Shown: one piece after another, positions 17,853 to 25,422 of the stretch
Layout: each line of letters begins with the position of its first letter
Numbering within the stretch: the first letter of the stretch is position 1
Source: Micromonospora sp. MH99
GTDB lineage: Bacteria; Actinomycetota; Actinomycetes; Mycobacteriales; Micromonosporaceae
Length of the DNA stretch: 41,509 nucleotides
Reading direction: 5' to 3'
NCBI RefSeq assembly: GCF_021442385.1
Contig: NZ_MUZA01000055.1
Location: forward strand, 1 to 41,509
The notes under the pieces: model-generated
What the model was told of the DNA's origin: nothing
The model's database searches: none
Seen by the model: the letters and a program-made list of their open reading frames with translations, nothing else
Program-made: the position numbers and the translations under genes

Positions 17853-18242
17853 GTGAACGCCTCCACCGATCTCGACGCGCTGACCGGCTTCTTCGACAGG
17901 TACGGCGCCGCGATGACCTCCGGCGACCTGCCGTCGCTCGCTGGTTGTTACGCCCTGCCCGGGTTGGTGGTGGCCGACACGTACAGCTTCTCGTTCACCT
18001 CCCTCGCTGCTGTCGCGCTGTCCTTCGTGGGCGCCGCGCCCGACTACCAGGACCGGGAGCTGATCGCCGCGCACGCTCGGATCGAGGACGTGCAGCCGGT
18101 GTCGGCGTTGCTGACCATGGTGTCGGTGGAGTGGGAGTTCCTGGACAGCCGGGGGTACGCGGTGCCGGGGGAGCGGTACCGCTATCTGCTGCGTACGTCG
18201 GGTGAGGGTCCGCTGATCTGCACCGTTGTCCGGACGGCCTGA
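17853..18242 (+). CDS. NTF2/SnoaL-like protein
   Basis: About 129 residues with a cone-shaped NTF2-like pattern: helix DLDALTGFFDRYGAAMTSGD, SLAGCYALPGLVVAD, then strand pairs ending in YRYLLRTSGEGPLICTVVRTA. SnoaL-type proteins bind or isomerise small hydrophobic ligands; many are uncharacterised. The start is uncertain: GTG 17853 fits the domain edge; GTG 17832 would add seven residues. It begins 36 bp after the YiiX-like gene and may be co-transcribed with it. Confidence 0.65.
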   Translation: MNASTDLDALTGFFDRYGAAMTSGDLPSLAGCYALPGLVVADTYSFSFTSLAAVALSFVGAAPDYQDRELIAAHARIEDVQPVSALLTMVSVEWEFLDSRGYAVPGERYRYLLRTSGEGPLICTVVRTA

Positions 18243-18321
18243 CCGCTGGCAAACCGTCCACGCCGGCGAGCCGTTTTCCGCGTCGGGTGGGCCGGTCGGT
18301 CCGATCTGTACCCGCGAGGTG

Positions 18322-18348
18322 TTCGGTCCGGCCGCCGCTGGCTACGCT
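18322..18348 (+). promoter_or_regulatory. possible promoter of CBM2-like gene 1
   Basis: TTCG at 18322-18325 is followed about 17 nt later by TACGCT at 18343-18348. The same layout, TTCG then TACGCT, precedes the next CBM2 gene (18988-19015), which suggests the promoter was duplicated with the gene. The -35 is weak, and the assignment rests on this resemblance. Confidence 0.4.
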
Positions 18349-18377
18349 GTCGCGTCGGTGGGACGAGGGGAGACCTG

Positions 18378-18959
18378 ATGGCGTTGGGGCCGGACGGTGC
18401 GGGAGGTCCGCGGACGGCGCGCGTGCTGCTGTCGGTGCCGTGGATCGTGGTGCTGCTCGGCATCGGCGCGCTGGTGGTGCTGTTGGTGATCGCGCTGTTG
18501 TCGTTCCGTACGCGGGAGCGGGAGAGCGCGCCGCAGGCCGCGCCGCCGGTGTTCCTGCCGACGGTGCCGGCTGTGGCGTCGTCGGGGCCGACGCCGGGTG
18601 GGCTGGAGCGGCGCACGGCGTCGCCGCGACCGTCGCGCAGCAGCCGGACGCCGTCGCCGCGCGCCACCACGGCTTTGCCGTCGCCGGCCCGGACGAGCGC
18701 CCGGGCGGTGGCGCCGACGAACGGCGCGGTGACCGCCCGGTACCAGGTCGGTACGGACGGCTGGAACGCGACGGAGGCCGTGCTGTCGCTGACGAACGAG
18801 TCGACCCCGGCGCAGGGTGCCGGCGAGTTCGTGGTGAGCGGCGGGGTGGCGCTGGATCCGGGTGACACGCAGACGTTGCGGTTGCGGCTGGCCTGGGACG
18901 GGTCGGCGCAGCGGCCGGTGCGGTGCACGGTCAACGGCGTCGACTGCCGCTTCGGCTGA
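18378..18959 (+). CDS. membrane-anchored protein with shortened CBM2-like domain
   Basis: 193 residues: short cytoplasmic N-terminus, one membrane helix (about 17-43, LLSVPWIVVLLGIGALVVLL), a Pro/Ser/Thr/Ala-rich stalk (about 50-112), and a C-terminal beta domain (about 115-193) similar to the CBM2 domain of the next gene: ARYQVGTDGWNATEAVLSLTN, GVALDPGDTQTLRLRL and a final RCTVNGVDCRFG Cys pair. About 28 residues of the CBM2 core, the part with the GWTV strand and AWVEG, are missing by comparison with the paralogue, so cellulose or chitin binding is doubtful. ATG at 18378 follows GGGGAG. A type II membrane orientation is inferred from the helix near the N-terminus. Confidence 0.7.
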   Translation: MALGPDGAGGPRTARVLLSVPWIVVLLGIGALVVLLVIALLSFRTRERESAPQAAPPVFLPTVPAVASSGPTPGGLERRTASPRPSRSSRTPSPRATTALPSPARTSARAVAPTNGAVTARYQVGTDGWNATEAVLSLTNESTPAQGAGEFVVSGGVALDPGDTQTLRLRLAWDGSAQRPVRCTVNGVDCRFG

Positions 18960-18987
18960 ACGGGCGTCGGTGGCGGCCGTCGCCGCT

Positions 18988-19015
18988 TTCGAGTCGGGCC
19001 GTCGATCGCTACGCT
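18988..19015 (+). promoter_or_regulatory. possible promoter of CBM2-like gene 2
   Basis: TTCG at about 18988-18991 and TACGCT at 19010-19015, the same arrangement as in front of the preceding paralogue. It lies 27 nt before ATG 19043. Confidence 0.4.
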
Positions 19016-19042
19016 GCCCGGACGGCCCGCTGAGGGAGGTAC

Positions 19043-19735
19043 ATGTCCGGCATGCGTCGCGCGCCGCGACCGTCGCACGGTCCGGCTGCCATCGCGTCGT
19101 CGCCGTGGATCGTGGCGTGCGCCGGCCTCGTCGTGATGGTGGTTCTGCTCTTCGTGGCCCTGGGCGCGTACCGGGGGCGTAGTCCCGCCTCCGACGACGG
19201 CCCGCCGCCGGCGGGGCTGCCGTTGCCGCAGGCGCCGGTCGCGCCGTCGGATCAGTCGTCGACGCCGCTGCCGGAGCGGGCGCCGGTGCGGCCGGGGCTG
19301 TCGCCGCGGGCGAGCGGGCCGCCCCCGAGCACACCTGCCATGTCGCGGCCACCGGCGGTCGGCCCGACGGTGGCGCCGACCCCGGTGCGACCGTCGAATG
19401 GCACCTCGCCGCAGCGGCCGCCTGCGGTGAGCGGGCGGTACCGGGTCATGCAGAGCTTCGACGGGGGCTTCATCGGCGAGGTGCTGATCGTCAACGCGTC
19501 AGGTGCGGACCGTGGCTGGACGGTGCGGTTCGACTTCTCCGGTGGGCGGCTGGTGACCGCCTGGGTGGAGGGGGTGCCACAGGGGACGCTGCGACAGTCC
19601 GACGGGAGCTTCACGTACGTCAGCGGGGTGGACGTGCCGGCCGGCGGGTCGGTGGCGTTGCGGTTCCACCTGGAGCGGGCGTCCACGACGCCGCGGGGTT
19701 GCACAGTCGACGGAGTGCGTTGCAGCGGGTTCTGA
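19043..19735 (+). CDS. membrane-anchored CBM2 (cellulose/chitin-binding) protein
   Basis: 230 residues: short basic N-terminus, one membrane helix (about 20-44, IVACAGLVVMVVLLFVALGA), a Pro-rich stalk (about 50-130) and a near-complete CBM2 domain (about 132-230): SGRYRVMQSFDGGFIGEVLIVN, GWTVRFDFSGGRLVTAWVEG, GSVALRFHLERAS and the terminal Cys pair around RGCTVDGVRCSG. CBM2 domains bind crystalline cellulose or chitin through surface Trp; here only some Trp positions are aromatic, so the ligand is uncertain. GGGAGG precedes ATG 19043. Tandem paralogue of the preceding gene. A cell-surface display role beside the starch- and chitin-active enzymes is inferred. Confidence 0.78.
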   Translation: MSGMRRAPRPSHGPAAIASSPWIVACAGLVVMVVLLFVALGAYRGRSPASDDGPPPAGLPLPQAPVAPSDQSSTPLPERAPVRPGLSPRASGPPPSTPAMSRPPAVGPTVAPTPVRPSNGTSPQRPPAVSGRYRVMQSFDGGFIGEVLIVNASGADRGWTVRFDFSGGRLVTAWVEGVPQGTLRQSDGSFTYVSGVDVPAGGSVALRFHLERASTTPRGCTVDGVRCSGF

Positions 19736-19746
19736 GCTGTGTTTCC

Positions 19747-19759
19747 GCAAGGACCTTGC
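19747..19759. promoter_or_regulatory. operator-like palindrome upstream of the amylopullulanase gene
   Basis: GCAAGG-A-CCTTGC is a perfect 6-1-6 palindrome. Related half-sites TTGCAAGG and TTGCAG follow at 19777-19791 and CGGCAAGGG at 19799-19807, around the promoter. CTTGCAG-type repeats are known targets of the LacI-family maltose regulator (MalR/Reg1) in Streptomyces alpha-amylase promoters, so maltodextrin control is a reasonable inference. Confidence 0.55.
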
Positions 19760-19785
19760 TTGGTTACGACTTTGTTTGCAAGGTA

Positions 19786-19814
19786 TTGCAGATTGTTTCG
19801 GCAAGGGTTAGCGT
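19786..19814 (+). promoter_or_regulatory. amylopullulanase promoter
   Basis: TTGCAG at 19786-19791, 17-nt spacer, TAGCGT at 19809-19814. The -35 overlaps a TTGCAAGG..TTGCAG repeat, so a bound repressor would block polymerase. The predicted start near 19821 gives a leader of about 25 nt, containing the ribosome-binding site GAGGAAGG. Confidence 0.65.
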
Positions 19815-19845
19815 GCGGCCAATCACGACCAGAGGAAGGCCGTCG

Positions 19846-22800
19846 ATGAAACCCCCGTCGATCCCGCGTACCGCAGTGCTCGCGCTCGTCTGCCTGCTCA
19901 CCTTCACCCTCGTCGGTACGCCGGACTCCACGCGGCCCCTCGGCGCCGACGCCGACCCCCGACCCGCCGGCACCGATCCCCTCGCCGCGGCCGGCGCCGT
20001 CCAGTGGCGCGACGAGCCCACCGCCGAGGCGTTGCTGGCCGCCGGCGACGGCACCGCGCGTGCCGAGCAGTTCTACTTCGTCCTGCCGGACCGGTTCGCC
20101 AACGGCGACCGGCGCAACGACTCCGGTGGCCTGACCGGTGGCCGGCTGCGTACCGGGCTCGACCCGACCGACAAGGGCTTCTACCACGGCGGTGACCTCA
20201 AGGGCGTCATCGACAAGCTTGCCTACATCCAGGGTCTGGGCACCACCGCCATCTGGCTCGCCCCGATCTTCAAGAACCGTCCGGTGCAGGGCAAGGGCGA
20301 CGACGTCTCCGCTGGCTACCACGGTTACTGGATCACCGACTTCACCCAGGTCGACCCGCACTTCGGCACCAACGCGCAGCTCAAGGAGCTGGTCTCGCTC
20401 GCGCACCGGCGGGGGATCAAGGTCTACCTCGACGTCGTGGTCAACCACACCGCCGACGTCATCAAGTACGCCGAGGACTCCTACGCCTACGTGGACAAGG
20501 CCACCTCGCCGTACGTCGACGCGCAGGGGCGGGCCTTCGAGGACCGCAACTACGCCGACGGCAGCCGTGACTTCCCCACCGTCGACAGGAACTCCGGCCC
20601 GTACACGCCGGTCTTCCCCGAACCCGGCGACGCCACGGCGAAGGTGCCGGCCTGGCTCAACGACGCGACCATGTACCACAACCGGGGGGACTCCACCTTC
20701 TCCGGTGAGAACAGCGAGTACGGCGACTTCGGCGGCCTCGACGACCTGTGGACCGAGCGTCCCGAGGTGGTCCGGGGAATGACGAAGGCGTACGGCGACT
20801 GGATCGGCGCAACAGGCGTCGACGGATTCCGGCTGGACACCGTCAAGCACGTCAACATGGACTTCTGGCCGCAGTTCACCAGGGGCGTCGAGCGGGCCGC
20901 CGAGAAGGCCGGCAAAAAGGACTTCTTCCTGTTCGGCGAGGTCTACAGCGCCAACCCGGAGATCACGTCGACGTACGTGCGCCGCGGTGGTCTGCCGGCC
21001 ACCATCGACTTCGCGTTCCAGGAGGCCGCGCGCGGCTACACGGCGGGCGCCGGATCGGCGAAGGCCCTCGCCGACGTGTACGCCCGCGACGACCTGTACG
21101 CCGCCCGGGACACCGACGCGGGCCGGTTGACCACCTTCCTCGGCAACCACGACATGGGTCGGATCGGGTCGTTCATCGCCGGCGGCGGCACCGACCCGGC
21201 CAGCCACCTGCGGCGGGACCAGCTCGCCCACCAGCTGATGTTCCTGACCCGTGGCCAGCCGGTGGTCTACTCCGGCGACGAGCAGGGCTTCACCGGCCCC
21301 GGCGGGGACAAGGACGCCCGGCAGGACATGTTCGCCTCGAAAGTGCCCGACTACCTCGACGACGACCTGCTCGGCACCGACCGCACCCACGCCAGCGACC
21401 AGTTCGACACCGGCCACCCGCTGTACCGGACGATCGCCGAGCTGGGCCGGCTGCGCCAGGCGCACCCCGCGCTGCGCGACGGCATCCAGGTCACCCGGTA
21501 CGCCGCCGACGGTCCCGGCGTGTTCGCCGCCTCCCGGATCGCCCCCGCCGACCGGACCGAGTACGTGGTTGCGGTGAACAACGCCGAGACCGCGCAGACT
21601 GTCACCGTGGACACCTGGTCGGCCGGCGCCACGTTCACCGGCATCTACGGCGGGTCGGGCGTGGAACAGGCCGGTGGCGACGGCAGGTTGACCCTGACCG
21701 TGCCGCCGCTGTCGGCGGCCGTGTACCGCGCGGGCACCCCCATCGCCCGGCCGAGCGGCACGCCGACCATCAGCATCACCACCCCCGCGCCGGACGCGTC
21801 GGTGGCCACCCGCGCCGCCGTGACCGCGAAGGTGACCGGCGACCCGCTCGCCACAGTCACCGTGGCGGCCCGGGTCGCCGGCGGCAGGTGGACGTTGCTG
21901 GGCAGCGCCGACCACGCGCCGTACACCGTGCACCACGACCTGGACGGCCTGGCCGGCGGCACCCGGATCGAGTACCGCGCCGTCGTGCGCGACGGCCGTG
22001 GCCGCACCGCGACGGCGCGATCCGTCGCCGTCGTCGGCACGCCCGAGCAGGGCGGGTCCCGGGAGTGGGCGGTGGTGCACTACCAGCGTCCGGCCGGGGG
22101 GTACGACGACTGGGGGCTGTACGCCTGGGGCGACATCGACCCGGCGTACGTCACCGAGTGGCCCAAGGGGCAACCGTTCGCCGGGGAGGACTCCTACGGC
22201 CGGTTCGCCTGGGTGAAGCTCAAGCCCGGCGCGAAGTCGGTGGGCTTCGTGGTGGTCGACAAGAACGGCACCAAGGACGTCGCCCAGGACCGCAGCATCG
22301 ACGTGAGCGCCACCGGTGAGGTCTGGCTCAAGCAGGGTGACCCGGCGATCTACCCGAGCAGGCAGGCGGCCACCGGTCAACCGGATCCGTCGGTCGAGGA
22401 GGGCACCGCGGTCATCCACTACCGGCGGGCCGACGGCAACTACGACGGGTGGGGCCTGCACCTGTGGGACGGGGCGGCCAACCCGACCGAGTGGGCCACC
22501 CCGCTCGCGCCGACGTCGATCGACGCGTTCGGCGCGGTGTTCCGGGTGCCTCTGGCGGCCGGTGCCACCGGGCTGAACTACATCATCCACAAGGGCGACA
22601 CCAAGGATCTGCCCGACGACCAGCGGCTCGACTTCGCCAGCGCCGGCCGGGAGGTGTGGCTGCTCGCCGCCACCCCGGGGCGGCTGCTGCCGTCGACCGC
22701 GACCAGCGCAGGCGGGGACACCGACATCGGCAAGCAGAAGGCGCACTGGATCGACAGGTCCACAGTGGCCTGGCAGACCCCACCCACCGACGGTCGGGTG

Positions 22801-25347
22801 TACGCCCTGGTGGCCGCCCCCACCGGCGGAGTGAGCGTCGTCGACGGCGAGCTGTCCGGGACGTACACCAGTCTGCCGTTGCGGGCGCAGCGCAACGGGC
22901 TCACCGAGGCCCAGCGCGCGGCGTTCCCGCATCTGTGGTCCTACCGGGCCTTCACCCTCGATCGGGGTGACCTGGCGAAGGTGCCGGCGGCGCTGCGCGG
23001 GCAGCTGCTGGTCACCGAGCGCGACGCGGCGGGCGCCCTGCTCGCCGCGACAGGCGTGCAGATCCCCGGCGTGCTCGACGACGTGTACTCCCGGGCCACC
23101 CAGGTCACGCTCGGTCCGACCTTCGCCGGTCGTACGCCGAGCCTCGCGCTCTGGGCGCCGACCGCCCGGACGGTGGCGCTGCAACTGTTCGACTCACCCA
23201 CATCGGCAGCGAAGACGGTGCCGATGCGCCGCGACGACCGCACCGGTGTCTGGTCGGTGCGCGGTAGCCACGCCTGGACGGGGAAGTACTACCGCTACCA
23301 GGTGCAGGCGTGGCAGCCGGCCGCGCAGCGGATGGTCACCGCGTCGGTCACCGACCCCTACTCGGTGGCTCTCGCCGCGGACTCCACACACAGCCAGCTG
23401 GTCGACCTGAACGATCCGGCGCTGGCCCCGCCGGGCTGGCGCACGCTGCGCAAGCCGGCCGCCGTGCCGGCGTCGAAGGCGCAGATCTCCGAACTGTCGG
23501 TGCGCGACTTCTCCATCGCCGACGAGACAGTGCCGGCGCAGCGCCGGGGCACCTTCCTGGCGTTCACCGACCCGAAAACCGCCGGGATGACCCACCTGCG
23601 GGCGTTAGGTGACGCCGGTGTGACGCACCTGCACCTGTTGCCGGCGTTCGACTTCGCCACGATCCCCGAGAAGCGGGCCGACCAGCGCCAGCCGGCCTGC
23701 GACCTGGCGGCGCTGCCGCCGGACTCGGCGGAGCAGCAGAAATGCGTGGCGGCGGTGGCCGAGACCGACGGCTACAACTGGGGGTACGACCCGCTGCACT
23801 ACACCGTGCCGGAGGGCGGGTACGCCGTCGACCCGGTCGGCGCGGCGCGGACCACCGAGTTCCGGCGGATGGTCGCCGGGGCGAACGAGGCCGGCCTGCG
23901 GGTGGTCATGGACGTGGTCTACAACCACACCTCGGCGGCCGGCGTCGACGACAAGTCGGTGCTCGACCAGGTCGTGCCCGGCTACTACCACCGGCTGCTC
24001 GACGACGGCACGGTGGCCAACTCCACCTGCTGCGCCAACACCGCGCCGGAACACGCGATGATGGGCAAGCTGGTCGTCGACTCGCTGGTCACCTGGGCCA
24101 GGCAGTACAGGGTGGACGGCTTCCGGTTCGACCTCATGGGCCACCACCCGAAGGCGAACATCCTGGCCGTACGTGCGGCGCTGGACCGGCTGACCGTCGC
24201 CCGCGACGGGGTGGACGGCAAGGCGATCATGCTCTACGGCGAGGGCTGGAACTTCGGCGAGGTCGCCAACGACGCCCGGTTCGTGCAGGCCACCCAGGCC
24301 AACATGGCCGGCACCGGCATCGGCACGTTCAACGACCGGCTGCGTGACGCCGTACGCGGCGGCGGGCCGTTCGACGCCAACCCCCGCGCGCAGGGCTTCG
24401 CCTCCGGCCTCTACACCGACCCCAACGGCGACCCGGTGAACGGGTCGGCGGCGGCGCAGAAGGCCCGCCTGCTGCACGCCCACGACCTGATCAAGGTGGG
24501 TCTCACGGGCAACCTGCGGGACTACCGGTTCACCGACACCTCGGGGCGCACGGTCACCGGGGCGCAGGTGGACTACAACGGCTCCCCGGCCGGCTACACC
24601 GCCGCGCCCGGGGAGGCAGTCACCTACGTCGACGCGCACGACAACGAGATCCTGTACGACGCGCTGGCGTACAAGCTGCCGCAGGCCACCAGCCCGGTGG
24701 ACCGTTCCCGGATGCAGGTGCTGGCGCTGAGCACTGTGGCGCTGGGGCAGGGCACCGGGTTCGTCACCGCCGGCAGCGAACGGCTGCGGTCGAAGTCGTT
24801 GGACCGCAACTCGTTCAACTCCGGTGACTGGTTCAACCAGATCCGCTGGGGTTGCGAGCGGGGCAACGGGTTCGGCGCCGGCCTGCCGCCGGCACAGGAC
24901 AACGAGGACAAGTGGCCGTACGCCAAGCCACTGCTCGCGGACCCGGCCCTGGTGCCCGACTGCGCGGCGATCGACACCACCGACGTCCGGTACGCCGAGC
25001 TGCTGCGCATCCGGGCGTCCTCGCCGGTCTTCGGGCTGAGCACCGCCGAGCAGGTGCAGCGGAGGGTGGCGTTCCCGCTCTCCGGCGAGGCGGAGACGCC
25101 GGGTGTGCTGACCATGACGCTGGACGCCCGTGGCCTGGGCGGGCAGTGGACGTCGCTGACAGTGGTCTTCAACGGCACGCCGGCGACGGCGAAGCAGACC
25201 GTGACCGGTCTGCGGGGCGCGGACGTGGCACTGCACCCGGTGCTGGTGAACTCGGCCGACCCGGCGTTGCGGACGGCGTCGTTCGACCGGGCGGCCGGCA
25301 CCTTCACGGTGCCGGCGCGCAGCGTGGCGGTGTTCGTCCGCAGGTGA
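19846..25347 (+). CDS. pulA: secreted amylopullulanase: alpha-amylase plus pullulanase in one chain
   Basis: 1833 residues. A signal peptide (about 1-25) is followed by a GH13 alpha-amylase domain (about 60-640): D196VVVNH, GFRLD with nucleophile Asp331, Glu365 (LFGEVY) and Asp436 (GNHD). An Ig-like module (about 640-735), two CBM41-type starch-binding modules (about 738-840 and 852-948, both VxHYxRxxGxYDxWGL), a pullulanase N-terminal/CBM48-like region (about 1095, ALWAPTARTVALQLFD) and a second GH13 domain follow: Asp1356 (DVVYNHT), nucleophile Asp1429 (GFRFDLMGH), Glu1466 (YGEGWNF), Asp1599 (DAHDN). Both catalytic triads are intact, so it should cut alpha-1,4 and alpha-1,6 bonds of starch or glycogen outside the cell. 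I recall similar fusions in other actinomycetes. ATG 19846 follows GAGGAAGG. Confidence 0.95.
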   Translation: MKPPSIPRTAVLALVCLLTFTLVGTPDSTRPLGADADPRPAGTDPLAAAGAVQWRDEPTAEALLAAGDGTARAEQFYFVLPDRFANGDRRNDSGGLTGGRLRTGLDPTDKGFYHGGDLKGVIDKLAYIQGLGTTAIWLAPIFKNRPVQGKGDDVSAGYHGYWITDFTQVDPHFGTNAQLKELVSLAHRRGIKVYLDVVVNHTADVIKYAEDSYAYVDKATSPYVDAQGRAFEDRNYADGSRDFPTVDRNSGPYTPVFPEPGDATAKVPAWLNDATMYHNRGDSTFSGENSEYGDFGGLDDLWTERPEVVRGMTKAYGDWIGATGVDGFRLDTVKHVNMDFWPQFTRGVERAAEKAGKKDFFLFGEVYSANPEITSTYVRRGGLPATIDFAFQEAARGYTAGAGSAKALADVYARDDLYAARDTDAGRLTTFLGNHDMGRIGSFIAGGGTDPASHLRRDQLAHQLMFLTRGQPVVYSGDEQGFTGPGGDKDARQDMFASKVPDYLDDDLLGTDRTHASDQFDTGHPLYRTIAELGRLRQAHPALRDGIQVTRYAADGPGVFAASRIAPADRTEYVVAVNNAETAQTVTVDTWSAGATFTGIYGGSGVEQAGGDGRLTLTVPPLSAAVYRAGTPIARPSGTPTISITTPAPDASVATRAAVTAKVTGDPLATVTVAARVAGGRWTLLGSADHAPYTVHHDLDGLAGGTRIEYRAVVRDGRGRTATARSVAVVGTPEQGGSREWAVVHYQRPAGGYDDWGLYAWGDIDPAYVTEWPKGQPFAGEDSYGRFAWVKLKPGAKSVGFVVVDKNGTKDVAQDRSIDVSATGEVWLKQGDPAIYPSRQAATGQPDPSVEEGTAVIHYRRADGNYDGWGLHLWDGAANPTEWATPLAPTSIDAFGAVFRVPLAAGATGLNYIIHKGDTKDLPDDQRLDFASAGREVWLLAATPGRLLPSTATSAGGDTDIGKQKAHWIDRSTVAWQTPPTDGRVYALVAAPTGGVSVVDGELSGTYTSLPLRAQRNGLTEAQRAAFPHLWSYRAFTLDRGDLAKVPAALRGQLLVTERDAAGALLAATGVQIPGVLDDVYSRATQVTLGPTFAGRTPSLALWAPTARTVALQLFDSPTSAAKTVPMRRDDRTGVWSVRGSHAWTGKYYRYQVQAWQPAAQRMVTASVTDPYSVALAADSTHSQLVDLNDPALAPPGWRTLRKPAAVPASKAQISELSVRDFSIADETVPAQRRGTFLAFTDPKTAGMTHLRALGDAGVTHLHLLPAFDFATIPEKRADQRQPACDLAALPPDSAEQQKCVAAVAETDGYNWGYDPLHYTVPEGGYAVDPVGAARTTEFRRMVAGANEAGLRVVMDVVYNHTSAAGVDDKSVLDQVVPGYYHRLLDDGTVANSTCCANTAPEHAMMGKLVVDSLVTWARQYRVDGFRFDLMGHHPKANILAVRAALDRLTVARDGVDGKAIMLYGEGWNFGEVANDARFVQATQANMAGTGIGTFNDRLRDAVRGGGPFDANPRAQGFASGLYTDPNGDPVNGSAAAQKARLLHAHDLIKVGLTGNLRDYRFTDTSGRTVTGAQVDYNGSPAGYTAAPGEAVTYVDAHDNEILYDALAYKLPQATSPVDRSRMQVLALSTVALGQGTGFVTAGSERLRSKSLDRNSFNSGDWFNQIRWGCERGNGFGAGLPPAQDNEDKWPYAKPLLADPALVPDCAAIDTTDVRYAELLRIRASSPVFGLSTAEQVQRRVAFPLSGEAETPGVLTMTLDARGLGGQWTSLTVVFNGTPATAKQTVTGLRGADVALHPVLVNSADPALRTASFDRAAGTFTVPARSVAVFVRR

Positions 25348-25357
25348 GCGGGGACCA

Positions 25358-25386
25358 GCCCCCTTCCGCGTCGCGCGGAAGGGGGC
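25358..25386 (+). terminator. strong stem-loop after the amylopullulanase gene
   Basis: Perfect 13-bp stem (25358-25370 with 25374-25386) and a TCG loop, 11 nt after the stop; the arm reads GCCCCCTTCCGCG. It lies between convergent genes and can work in both directions. The core resembles the acnA terminator. Confidence 0.85.
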
Positions 25387-25422
25387 CGGCCCTTGTGGTG
25401 CGTCGTGCCGTGGTGCTCCTGC

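Noticed and set aside
19252..23184. 1310-codon minus-strand open frame
   Set aside because: Antisense shadow of the CBM2 and amylopullulanase genes; composition is typical of GC-rich reverse frames.
19846..25347. Two separate genes, amylase and pullulanase
   Set aside because: The frame is continuous through the Ig and CBM41 modules, with no internal stop or ribosome-binding site at a domain border.
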